Virus record (IMG/VR): IMGVR_UViG_3300046009_013085
Span: 1-29,823 of that record
DNA length: 29,823 bases
Reading direction: 5' to 3' (one strand)
Origin: a virus
Position numbers and translations under genes: made by a program. This document shows, in pieces, positions 14,818-22,529 of this stretch (position 1 is its first letter; the number at the start of each line of letters is the position of its first letter). The notes under the pieces were generated by a model that had not been told where the DNA came from, made no database searches, and was given only the letters and a program-made list of their open reading frames with translations.

Positions 14818-16692
14818 TTATAATCTAATTTTGATATTAAAACTGACAACGTCATACCAATATTTTTTAATTGGTTGTGTTGGTTTGCAAATTGCTAATA
14901 AATTTCCATCTTGATCGTGAATACCTAATTGTGTGATAATAACAGGGTATAAATCACCATTTGTTGATTTAAACGATGCAAAGTCTTCCATTTGGTCAAC
15001 GCTCATCATATCTTTTGCAGTATCGTTTGTTGATTTAAAAAACTCATCTGAAGATGCCAAACAAACAATGTTTAAAGATTTTTCGCTGTTATAACTATTG
15101 TATGATAATGTATAATCAGTTGCACCAGTGTAGATGAATTGTGTATTGTCCCATAGAACATTGTTACCATCTTTGGTCACGACCAACTCATATGTATCAT
15201 TAGAATCTGTAGTTCTAACAACACCTCTACTATCAGCATTGACAGTTGTACCAGTAATATTTTTTGTTACATCATAGTTTTTAACCATAGCGGTACCAGC
15301 ACCGCTAGTATAAATATAACCATCAAAAACATTACGGAAATATGAATCAACGATTAATGGGTGTGTGATTACAATAAACCCCTTATCTAAGTAAGCAGCC
15401 CCAACACAAACATCGTTTTTATAACTGTATGTTGGTTTTTCTTGAGCTGTAGGTGAAAACACTCTAGTTCCATTTATAACCTCACTATAGGCATCACCCC
15501 AGTTGTTAAAGTTTACAGAAGGTGTTTGTACCGCATCCGTAAATAACAATACAACATTACTCTCATAAGTTGTTGAACCAACTGTTGCTAAATCAGGTCT
15601 AACACCAAGTGTGCCAACACTAATATCTGGTTCAGATAATTTCTTATCTAAATTATTGTTTATACCAGCCGTATTGTAAGTACCGTATAATTCAATTGTA
15701 GTTGGTCCTGTCCAACCAGTCATAATACCCAAACGTTTTGGATCGGCTGTACCTGATAAAGTACCAGTATAATAAGGTAATTCTAATTTAACAGTCTTAC
15801 CGTCAATGATTTCACCGTATTTGTTATTTGGTATTTCAAATATCATGTATAAATCATTTGGAACTGGTAAATTCCAAGGTTTATTTGTTTCAAATTCATT
15901 ACAACCAATTGTTTGCATAACAGTATCATAATACTCACCAGTGTAACCAGTTGTTGGGTGAACTAATAATGTATCTGTTGACCCTGTAAATGTATTTGTG
16001 ATTGCAGTCCATTTATACGCGACACCGTTTCTTGTAACAGCAACGGTATCATTTGTACCAGCTGCACTTAATACACCGTAAGCGGATCTTGAATATTTTT
16101 TATATTCTTCACTCGTAACAGGTAAATTAAGTGACTTTAGTAAGTTAGCAAAAATAGTGTTATTATCTTGTCTACCAACAAAGAAACCTGGTAAAATATC
16201 CGTACTGTTTAATGTTGTACCACTAAATGTATGGTTTAATTCCTGAAAACCATTTGATAAATCAAAAGGTACTGTTTCATTAACTAAAACAACACTCTCA
16301 ACTGTTTTTAAAACATTGTAATTAATTGGGTTAACATCATATTCAATATAACCACGACAAGCCCCACCATATTGTGGTTGTGAAAACTGTGTGTCGCTAT
16401 ATGCAATCGAAAAAACATAAGTATAACCACCATTAGCTGTAACTTGTGCCTGATTAGCGCTAAGGTCTGTCAGTGATTGGAATTGACCTAAACTGGTGTT
16501 TGACCCTAAATCATTTAATTTTGTATATAAACCTGTACTTGTTGAAACTTCTGTATGTGTGATAACAACAGTTTGATTTAATACTGGTATATGTGTTGGA
16601 GCCTCTAACAAATAGAACTCAGCGATACCATCTGTACCAGTAGAAATTGTTCTGCTGTAGTATGGGATTCTAACTTTTAATATTGCACTCAT
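14818..16692 (-). CDS. Tail/baseplate-associated structural protein with C-terminal QxGIxD domain
   Basis: 624 residues rich in Thr, Gly, Asn and Tyr, mostly predicted beta, with no enzymatic motif. The last ~45 residues (ITQLGIHDQDGNLLAI...P.....W.D...FNI.I.L) match the C-terminus of the 919-aa protein (FTQIGIFDSNSVLVAIGK...PI.....D.L.I.A.I.F), so the two are paralogous at that end. It begins 6 nt after the 81-aa gene and in the same reading frame, separated by one TAA. I infer a virion protein at the baseplate or fibre base. The start ATG is followed by a beta-rich sequence that could also be a domain continuation of the 81-aa protein. Confidence 0.8.
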   Translation of the reverse strand: MSAILKVRIPYYSRTISTGTDGIAEFYLLEAPTHIPVLNQTVVITHTEVSTSTGLYTKLNDLGSNTSLGQFQSLTDLSANQAQVTANGGYTYVFSIAYSDTQFSQPQYGGACRGYIEYDVNPINYNVLKTVESVVLVNETVPFDLSNGFQELNHTFSGTTLNSTDILPGFFVGRQDNNTIFANLLKSLNLPVTSEEYKKYSRSAYGVLSAAGTNDTVAVTRNGVAYKWTAITNTFTGSTDTLLVHPTTGYTGEYYDTVMQTIGCNEFETNKPWNLPVPNDLYMIFEIPNNKYGEIIDGKTVKLELPYYTGTLSGTADPKRLGIMTGWTGPTTIELYGTYNTAGINNNLDKKLSEPDISVGTLGVRPDLATVGSTTYESNVVLLFTDAVQTPSVNFNNWGDAYSEVINGTRVFSPTAQEKPTYSYKNDVCVGAAYLDKGFIVITHPLIVDSYFRNVFDGYIYTSGAGTAMVKNYDVTKNITGTTVNADSRGVVRTTDSNDTYELVVTKDGNNVLWDNTQFIYTGATDYTLSYNSYNSEKSLNIVCLASSDEFFKSTNDTAKDMMSVDQMEDFASFKSTNGDLYPVIITQLGIHDQDGNLLAICKPTQPIKKYWYDVVSFNIKIRL

Positions 16693-16698
16693 TTTATG

Positions 16699-16944
16699 TT
16701 ATTTTCTTAATATTTGACTTTTTATTGTTATGTTTTTTGATATTGCGTAAACATTATCATTATAATCACCAGTTATATCCGTAACTATCTGATCGATAGT
16801 TGATAACGCATTATAATTACCGTCTTCATCTGAAATAGAAAAAGTAACTGGTTTAAAACCTTGTTCCAAAAGTCGTCTTCTACCCAACTCTGTTAGGTAA
16901 ACTTTAATTTCTTCAGTGCTTCCGCTTTGTAGTACGAACCCCAT
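16699..16944 (-). CDS. Small LTxxGR-domain virion protein
   Basis: 81 residues. The motif EIKVYLTELGRRRLLEQGF, followed by a strand and a D-x-D/N-Y segment, matches the N-termini of the 126-aa protein (FEIYLTDKGREAFVNDGF) and of the 919-aa protein (VNVKLTNNGRRNLAEGTL). I know this as a recurrent N-terminal unit in tail proteins of large phages but have no family name for it. It is shorter than its paralogues and stops in frame just before the 624-aa gene. It is the first gene after an 88-nt gap following the methyltransferase, with a promoter candidate there. Confidence 0.75.
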   Translation of the reverse strand: MGFVLQSGSTEEIKVYLTELGRRRLLEQGFKPVTFSISDEDGNYNALSTIDQIVTDITGDYNDNVYAISKNITIKSQILRK

Positions 16945-16958
16945 TTTTTTTGTTTATT

Positions 16959-16988
16959 TAAATATATTAATTTTATTGTACAAATCAA
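16959..16988 (-). promoter_or_regulatory. Possible promoter in the gap upstream of the 81-aa gene
   Basis: TTG (16988-16986), 19 nt, TATATTTA (16966-16959), 14 nt before the ATG, in an extremely AT-rich 88-nt gap (16945-17032). One base short of TAnnTTTG. Given the base composition this could be chance. Confidence 0.3.
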
Positions 16989-17032
16989 GTTATTATTTCT
17001 ATATAATAAATATACAGCTCTTTTATTTTTTT

Positions 17033-17662
17033 TTATTTTTTAAAATATATCATACCCCATCTAACTTTTCTTTCGGGTTTGAATTCTTCAACAGTTTTCA
17101 AAAATTTTTCATATCCTACCCAGTCAATCTCACCATCAAATAAAACTTTATCTTCTTCCGTATAACCAAAAGATCTGTAACCTAAATTGTTTACGTGTTC
17201 TAAAATAAGACAAATTTTATCTTTTGTTTCCTCAGCCCACTCAAACGCAAATAACGTATCTGGTAAAAACTTTGTTAATGAAGATAAAACCTCATATTCG
17301 TAACCTTCAACATCTATTTTAACATAATCTGGAATACCATACTCTTCTATTATATTGTCCAATGTTGTTGTTTCAACCTCAATTTGAGTATCCCATGTTA
17401 TTGTATTCGAAAATCTTGAGTTATGAATCCAATCTTCTGAAAATGTTGATAACGAATCTGCATTAGAAACGTTAAATACTTTTGTACCCACTTTGTTAGA
17501 TAAAGCTCTGGTGTCTATAATAACATTATCATGTTTAAACATCTCCTTTAAGTTATTAACTAAAAGTTTGTTTGGTTCAAAAGCAACAATTTTTTTAGAT
17601 TTTCTTATGAATATTTTTACCGTACTACCTAAATTAGCCCCTATATCAAATATTAAATTCAT
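17033..17662 (-). CDS. FkbM-family SAM-dependent methyltransferase
   Basis: 209 residues. The Rossmann-fold SAM site is clear: IFDIGANLG (D6, G8, N10), then AFEPN (E29). The FkbM hallmark VETTTLDNIIEEYGIPDYVKIDVEGYE... (about 97-126) with KIDVEGYE is present. Family members methylate hydroxyls of sugars and polyketides. The gene stands between tail genes, with an 88-nt gap downstream and 4 nt upstream, so it looks like an inserted accessory gene that may modify a glycan on the virion or on the host surface. The target cannot be told from sequence. Confidence 0.9.
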   Translation of the reverse strand: MNLIFDIGANLGSTVKIFIRKSKKIVAFEPNKLLVNNLKEMFKHDNVIIDTRALSNKVGTKVFNVSNADSLSTFSEDWIHNSRFSNTITWDTQIEVETTTLDNIIEEYGIPDYVKIDVEGYEYEVLSSLTKFLPDTLFAFEWAEETKDKICLILEHVNNLGYRSFGYTEEDKVLFDGEIDWVGYEKFLKTVEEFKPERKVRWGMIYFKK

Positions 17663-17666
17663 TTTT

Positions 17667-18302
17667 TTATGTTTTAACGAGTATCACACTAATAACAACT
17701 TGTTCATTAACCACATTGTTAAATGTGTTATCAGTAAAACATTTTATATTAAAAGTTAGATCAACAACACCCACTCTTTTATCTGGATCGGTTGGTGTTT
17801 TACCGTAATAATGTGTGTCTAAAACATTTAAATTTAAAACCTCGTAAAAGGCTGAAAACTCCAAAGTTGTCAACGGTAATAACATTTTATTTGATTCTAA
17901 TAAACCAACTGGTATAACCAAAGTTAATTTACCGATTAACTTACCGTTTTTTGTTAATTGATACTCTTGGTAATGTTTTGTACCAACAATACCTTCACTA
18001 CCAACTAAATTGGTTTCATCATATTCATTTACCAATATTAGTTTTAAAGTGTTTAACCTTGAATTTAATTTAGAATCCCTAAATTGTGCCTTTACATATG
18101 TTAAGTTATTAAAATATATTGAGCTCGTGTTTGGGTTTAGGATATTAAATTTACCCTCTGATTCATTGGTAAGGTATTTATCTGGTCCAACTACACTAAC
18201 GCCTGGGGTGTTTATGTAAAAACCGATTTTAGGTATGCTAAAATTAAAAACGGGCATTTTATATTCAACCCTTCTTCTGTAACTTACTGGTATAGTTGCC
18301 AT
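17667..18302 (-). CDS. Unrecognised virion protein, beta-rich
   Basis: 211 residues, no signal peptide, membrane segment or catalytic motif. The N-terminal 20 residues contain an Arg-rich stretch (SYRRRVEYK); the rest alternates short beta segments. It lies 17 nt downstream of the 344-aa gene and 4 nt ahead of the methyltransferase within the tail module, so a virion role is inferred from position. Its leader is A-rich without a Shine-Dalgarno. Confidence 0.75.
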   Translation of the reverse strand: MATIPVSYRRRVEYKMPVFNFSIPKIGFYINTPGVSVVGPDKYLTNESEGKFNILNPNTSSIYFNNLTYVKAQFRDSKLNSRLNTLKLILVNEYDETNLVGSEGIVGTKHYQEYQLTKNGKLIGKLTLVIPVGLLESNKMLLPLTTLEFSAFYEVLNLNVLDTHYYGKTPTDPDKRVGVVDLTFNIKCFTDNTFNNVVNEQVVISVILVKT

Positions 18303-18319
18303 TAATTATTTATTTTTTT

Positions 18320-19354
18320 TTATAATGATGGTGGTGGACCAACAGGAGCACTATCTGGTAAATCAAATGTTTCATTTACATAAGCAACTGTTGTCTGTGA
18401 TATCCTTCCATTATAATCAACCATTATTTTAAAATCTTTATTACCAGTACATATATTTGAATTAAATAACGTTTCTGTGCTTACATCTAATTCAGCTGTA
18501 ACTTTAAACATGTAACCACTCATAATATTAAACGGGCTAATGTTTGGTTCTGGTGCAAGCCCTTGATCTTGCATTGTATAATTTGGTGATACTCCACTAA
18601 CCTCTGGTGTTGAAAACGAGATTTTAGTAACGCTCGAATGACCAGCAAGATTAGCTCCCAGTGAGTTCCCATAATAAGGGGAACCAACAGTACCTTCTGT
18701 CCATGAATACCCAATTGATGTCGCGCCGTTGTTATTAATAACATATTGGTGTGGATGTGGTAAATAAGACACATTTAAAGTTGTGTTTGAATCTATTATA
18801 GTAACCCAGTTATTAAAAAAAGATGTACTAATATTAACATAACCAGCAACAACTGGATTAGATGTTGATCCGCTGTACGTAGCGGAAGCATAATCATAAA
18901 CTTTTAAATTTGATAACTTAAGTTTTTTCTTATTATTACCAATAATAGCGTAGATATTGACATTAATCGTATAACCTGTCGAGTTAACAGCATAGTTTTG
19001 ACCTTCACCATTAAAATTAAAGTACATATCAAAACTTGTGTAGTATACCCCACCTTTAACTAATGTCTTATTTTTTTTAAATTGTGCGTAATCAACATTA
19101 ACGATTCTTGAAGCTTTTGAGTTGTTACCAATAAACCCATCACCCATTGGCATGTTATAATAAGGTGACGTTTTATCAACCAAATTATAAGACCCGTTAA
19201 TAAATTCAAAATCTGATAAATCATTTGATTTATAAGGGTAAAAATCATAATCTTCAATCAAGGCGTTAACACCCCCAGTAGTATATGATGTGTAATCATA
19301 AGGTGCTTTAAGGTGTATACCGTTTAAATTTTTAAGATTGTATTGTCTAGCCAT
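18320..19354 (-). CDS. Unrecognised virion protein, Tyr/Asn/Ser-rich
   Basis: 344 residues, rich in Tyr, Asn, Ser and Gly, with a Pro-rich C-terminal end (DSAPVGPPPSL). The composition is that of phage fibre or adhesin-like beta proteins. No catalytic motif is seen. Its ATG overlaps the stop of the 126-aa LTxxGR protein by one base, suggesting coupled translation and a shared assembly. A tail-fibre or receptor-contact function is plausible but unproved. Confidence 0.75.
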   Translation of the reverse strand: MARQYNLKNLNGIHLKAPYDYTSYTTGGVNALIEDYDFYPYKSNDLSDFEFINGSYNLVDKTSPYYNMPMGDGFIGNNSKASRIVNVDYAQFKKNKTLVKGGVYYTSFDMYFNFNGEGQNYAVNSTGYTINVNIYAIIGNNKKKLKLSNLKVYDYASATYSGSTSNPVVAGYVNISTSFFNNWVTIIDSNTTLNVSYLPHPHQYVINNNGATSIGYSWTEGTVGSPYYGNSLGANLAGHSSVTKISFSTPEVSGVSPNYTMQDQGLAPEPNISPFNIMSGYMFKVTAELDVSTETLFNSNICTGNKDFKIMVDYNGRISQTTVAYVNETFDLPDSAPVGPPPSL

Positions 19355-19734
19355 TAGTTTTTATATGTTATTATCTTAATCGTTTCTGTTGATAGGTCTG
19401 GGTCATACGCGACATAATTATTTTCAGCTCTTTGGTTAACACCTAAAAAACCATGAGTGAAACGTATATCGTTATCAATTGAACCTCTTTTAGCATCCTG
19501 TACATAGACCTCACTTGTGTTATTAACTTCTGTGGTGTCATAAAATTTTATCGTTGGTATTGTTTGACCCGTTAAAACGTGTGGGTCCACATTGCTCATT
19601 TGGTTGTAATTTGAGTTATCTATTAATGAAAAATATTTAACGTTATTTTTAAAACCATCGTTTACAAACGCTTCTCTACCTTTATCTGTAAGGTATATTT
19701 CAAAAGTGTATTTATTTCTTTTTATGAATCCCAT
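19354..19734 (-). CDS. LTxxGR-domain virion protein
   Basis: 126 residues. The N-terminal unit (YTFEIYLTDKGREAFVNDGF...YFSLIDNSNYNQMSNVDP) is shared with the 81-aa and 919-aa proteins. The C-terminal 60 residues (TSEVYVQDAKRGSIDNDIRFTHGF...) are polar and possibly extended. Linked by one-base TAATG overlaps to the genes on both sides. Likely a small baseplate or fibre-attachment subunit; inferred from domain sharing. Confidence 0.8.
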   Translation of the reverse strand: MGFIKRNKYTFEIYLTDKGREAFVNDGFKNNVKYFSLIDNSNYNQMSNVDPHVLTGQTIPTIKFYDTTEVNNTSEVYVQDAKRGSIDNDIRFTHGFLGVNQRAENNYVAYDPDLSTETIKIITYKN

Positions 19735-22493
19735 TAGAAATCGATTGTGGCTTGTATTACTAGCATATCAGAATTATATTTTCTTGTTATTGGCTCTGAA
19801 AATTTACCAATAGCCACCAATACAGAATTAGAATCAAAAATACCTATTTGAGTAAACGCAACTTTATCCTGGTCAGAATTAAATGTTGGGTTATCAGTTG
19901 TTATGTATTGATTAGGTAACACGTTACAAGTTAATTGTGTTTTGTATATTGTGGCTTTAATATCTGTTTCTATATTACCAAAGAAAAACACTTCATCACC
20001 AAAACTAAAGTCTGTTGATGAGATACCTGGTATGGTAATATAATCACTTAAATTATAGATATCCGTATCACTATTGTCAAGCATAAATTGATCAATATTT
20101 ACTCTAAGCGCTGATATCGTATCTTTTGTTAAAACATTTGTTGATACTGTTTGTCCAGCACCAGAATTATCTAAATAGAACATTGTTATTTCACTACCCT
20201 GTGTTGGTGTAAAATTTAATTCAACGCGTCTATTATCGATTGTCTCATTTGTAACAAAAACACCATATGTTGTTGCATTTAATAACATACCTTTGTAAAA
20301 CAACCATACAGTTGAGTTATTTGGTTGTTTATCTAATTTAAGAGATATTCTATTAGGTGCTATTGTTGATTTATAAATTGCGTCAGCGTTTGTATTTGAG
20401 TTAATGGTAGCCAATGATGGTACTGTTATAACTTGTTTAATTGTTTTTGATGTGATACTTGTACCAGTTAAATAGTAAATTTGTAAAAGATCTGGGTTAG
20501 TACCATAACCTTGTGCAAAAACAATAACCCTTCTACTATTAGGTCCAACGGCATATGTTGTTGGATACGCATAATATGTACCGTCACTTAATGTGTCATC
20601 TGATGCTTGTGTTTGTACGGTACCATTAAAAATAACTATTATCTCACCAACTGGCGTGTCACCCAATTCAAAAACATCAAAAACGTTAATATCAATTACT
20701 GAGTGAGAACCCAATTTATCAGCATCATAGTCAATAATATCAGCATGTAATTCAAAATTAGTACCATTAACATTCATAACACCAGTTACACAACCATTTG
20801 TACCCAAAAATTCGCTTACGTCAATATAAGCCCAGTTTGTTGGATCTGGTTTTATAGCTGTTGTAGATTTTTGCCATAACATTAATACCTGATTAGTTTT
20901 AAAACCAATACCCGTATTATCATCATAATCTTTTAAGAAAGAAAATTCGGTGTAATTAGGGTCATCTGTTTTTTTATTAAATTGGAATAGTACATCCTTA
21001 GCTGTTGTAGTCGTATTTTGTATTGTCGTGTAATCTTCACAATGCATACCTGTTATACCACCACTATCAAGTAACATATAAGTTACATACAAATACTCAC
21101 CTGGTTGTAAAATACCTGTTGTGCTTGTATTACCACAAATACCTGGTTCTGTTAGATTTAACAAAGGTTTTGGTAATGTCCAGTTTCTATTTGCTTTGTA
21201 TGATAAAGCTGATAATAATTCTGGGTGGTCAATCACAACAACTTTTTCGTCAACAAAAACTTTACCTACTACCGTTTTATCAGTTTCTTGATCAACAAGA
21301 TCATAATAAGGATATTTAGATGAACCAAACCCAACTTGACTTGTTTCTGTTAAAAATTTTAATTCTGTGTCAGCAACAAATGTATAACCAACTGTATCAG
21401 CAACATTGCTAGTAAACTGTTGTTTATGCCACATTATATAAGGTACTTTAAGTTTAAATGTTGAGCGATAAAAACCTTCACCATAAAAATTAGAAACCGT
21501 ATTATTTGTGTAATGTATAACCCCAATTTTATGGTTTGTATCATAATAATTAAAATTTATTGCGGTACCTAAATAATCTTTTGATACAACATCATATTTT
21601 GATTTATCAACCGTTGAATCTAAACCAATAATATCTTCAATATTAATTATATTCATGTTCCAAACTGGAACATCTAAGTCTGATTGGGTGTTATTATTTG
21701 AAAAATCTAATAACCCACCTTGCCAGTAAGCCATTGGGCTTGCTTCATCATAATAATCTTTGATTGTATCTTTACCTGGATAAATAAACGCATCAAGTTC
21801 GTAAGAACCAAATGCTGGTAAATCACGATCAACAACAACTGTAATTGTTGTACCAGTGGTTAACCCAGTTAAATTATATGTACTAGAACTATTAATTGTT
21901 TTTATGGTATACATTAAGTATTGAACTGGTTCTACTGTTATTTCATCAGCTGGTACTTGTGTTGTTGTGTAATTTGTTGTATATCCACTGGTTTTAAATT
22001 TAACAAATAGATAGTCACCCTCTTTTATTGTCGTATCATATGAAGAGTTTATGGTGCCACCACTGTTATATGTTAAATCAATTGATGTTGTTGTAACACC
22101 TGTTGTAACACCTGTTGTACTACCTGTTGTGCTTGTTAATGGCCCGACAAGCCATAAATCAGAATTTAAGCTTATTGTTGAACCAGTTGTATCATAATTA
22201 AAAAAACCTCTTTCTATTGCCGATGTATAAATTTCATTTGGTATCGCATTAACAATTGTTATTGGGTTTAAATAATCAACACCATCATATGTTAACGGTA
22301 AACTTAAACCTAACACATTATCGGATGGTCTTAAAATATTAACATTTGGGAATGAATCATTGGAATAGTCCATTTCACCATCACCAAGACCAAAATATGT
22401 AAAATTTAAAGTTCCCTCAGCTAGATTTCTCCTACCGTTATTGGTTAATTTAACATTAACCAACGGATCGTTTTTCTTAATTATATAGCTCAT
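19734..22493 (-). CDS. Large tail/baseplate protein with LTxxGR N-terminus and QxGIxD C-terminus
   Basis: 919 residues. The N-terminus (about 14-45) is the LTxxGR unit (KLTNNGRRNLAEGTLNFTYFGLGDGEMDY). Next comes a Thr/Gly-rich region containing a tetrapeptide repeat (STTG/VTTG, about residues 123-136), a long beta-rich middle, and a C-terminal domain of about 45 residues (FTQIGIFDSNSVLVAIGK...) shared with the 624-aa protein. Combination of both ends in one chain suggests the 81-aa plus 624-aa pair is a split version of this architecture. No enzymatic motif is visible. Most likely a baseplate-attached structural protein, based on composition and its place after the giant baseplate gene. Confidence 0.82.
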   Translation of the reverse strand: MSYIIKKNDPLVNVKLTNNGRRNLAEGTLNFTYFGLGDGEMDYSNDSFPNVNILRPSDNVLGLSLPLTYDGVDYLNPITIVNAIPNEIYTSAIERGFFNYDTTGSTISLNSDLWLVGPLTSTTGSTTGVTTGVTTTSIDLTYNSGGTINSSYDTTIKEGDYLFVKFKTSGYTTNYTTTQVPADEITVEPVQYLMYTIKTINSSSTYNLTGLTTGTTITVVVDRDLPAFGSYELDAFIYPGKDTIKDYYDEASPMAYWQGGLLDFSNNNTQSDLDVPVWNMNIINIEDIIGLDSTVDKSKYDVVSKDYLGTAINFNYYDTNHKIGVIHYTNNTVSNFYGEGFYRSTFKLKVPYIMWHKQQFTSNVADTVGYTFVADTELKFLTETSQVGFGSSKYPYYDLVDQETDKTVVGKVFVDEKVVVIDHPELLSALSYKANRNWTLPKPLLNLTEPGICGNTSTTGILQPGEYLYVTYMLLDSGGITGMHCEDYTTIQNTTTTAKDVLFQFNKKTDDPNYTEFSFLKDYDDNTGIGFKTNQVLMLWQKSTTAIKPDPTNWAYIDVSEFLGTNGCVTGVMNVNGTNFELHADIIDYDADKLGSHSVIDINVFDVFELGDTPVGEIIVIFNGTVQTQASDDTLSDGTYYAYPTTYAVGPNSRRVIVFAQGYGTNPDLLQIYYLTGTSITSKTIKQVITVPSLATINSNTNADAIYKSTIAPNRISLKLDKQPNNSTVWLFYKGMLLNATTYGVFVTNETIDNRRVELNFTPTQGSEITMFYLDNSGAGQTVSTNVLTKDTISALRVNIDQFMLDNSDTDIYNLSDYITIPGISSTDFSFGDEVFFFGNIETDIKATIYKTQLTCNVLPNQYITTDNPTFNSDQDKVAFTQIGIFDSNSVLVAIGKFSEPITRKYNSDMLVIQATIDF
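22091..22126 (-). repeat. 12-bp tandem coding repeat (three units)
   Basis: On the plus strand TTGTAACACCTG is repeated perfectly twice (22091-22114), then once as TTGTACTACCTG, followed by a decayed unit. In frame it encodes (S/V)TTG repeats of the 919-aa protein, a likely flexible linker and a slippage-prone spot. Confidence 0.8.
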
Positions 22494-22505
22494 TTTTTGT
22501 TTTTA

Positions 22506-22513
22506 TATAAATA
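22506..22513 (-). promoter_or_regulatory. TATTTATA box upstream of the 919-aa gene
   Basis: TATTTATA lies 12 nt before the ATG at 22493, within the 36-nt gap after the giant gene. No TTG is found 19-21 nt upstream, so it matches only the proximal element of the promoters at 2041 and 7456. The leader after it is A-rich, as is typical for genes in this window. Confidence 0.3.
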
Positions 22514-22529
22514 CCGTTATTTTATAAAT

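Noticed and set aside
15305-15320. Further TATAAATA-like matches (here and near 29028) as promoters
   Set aside because: They lie well inside long coding regions and are expected by chance in DNA this AT-rich.
16999-17017. Hairpin (CTATATA / TATACAG arms) downstream of the methyltransferase gene as a terminator
   Set aside because: Arms contain a mismatch/wobble, are almost wholly A/T, and no T-run follows on the minus strand; it is likely a by-product of base composition.
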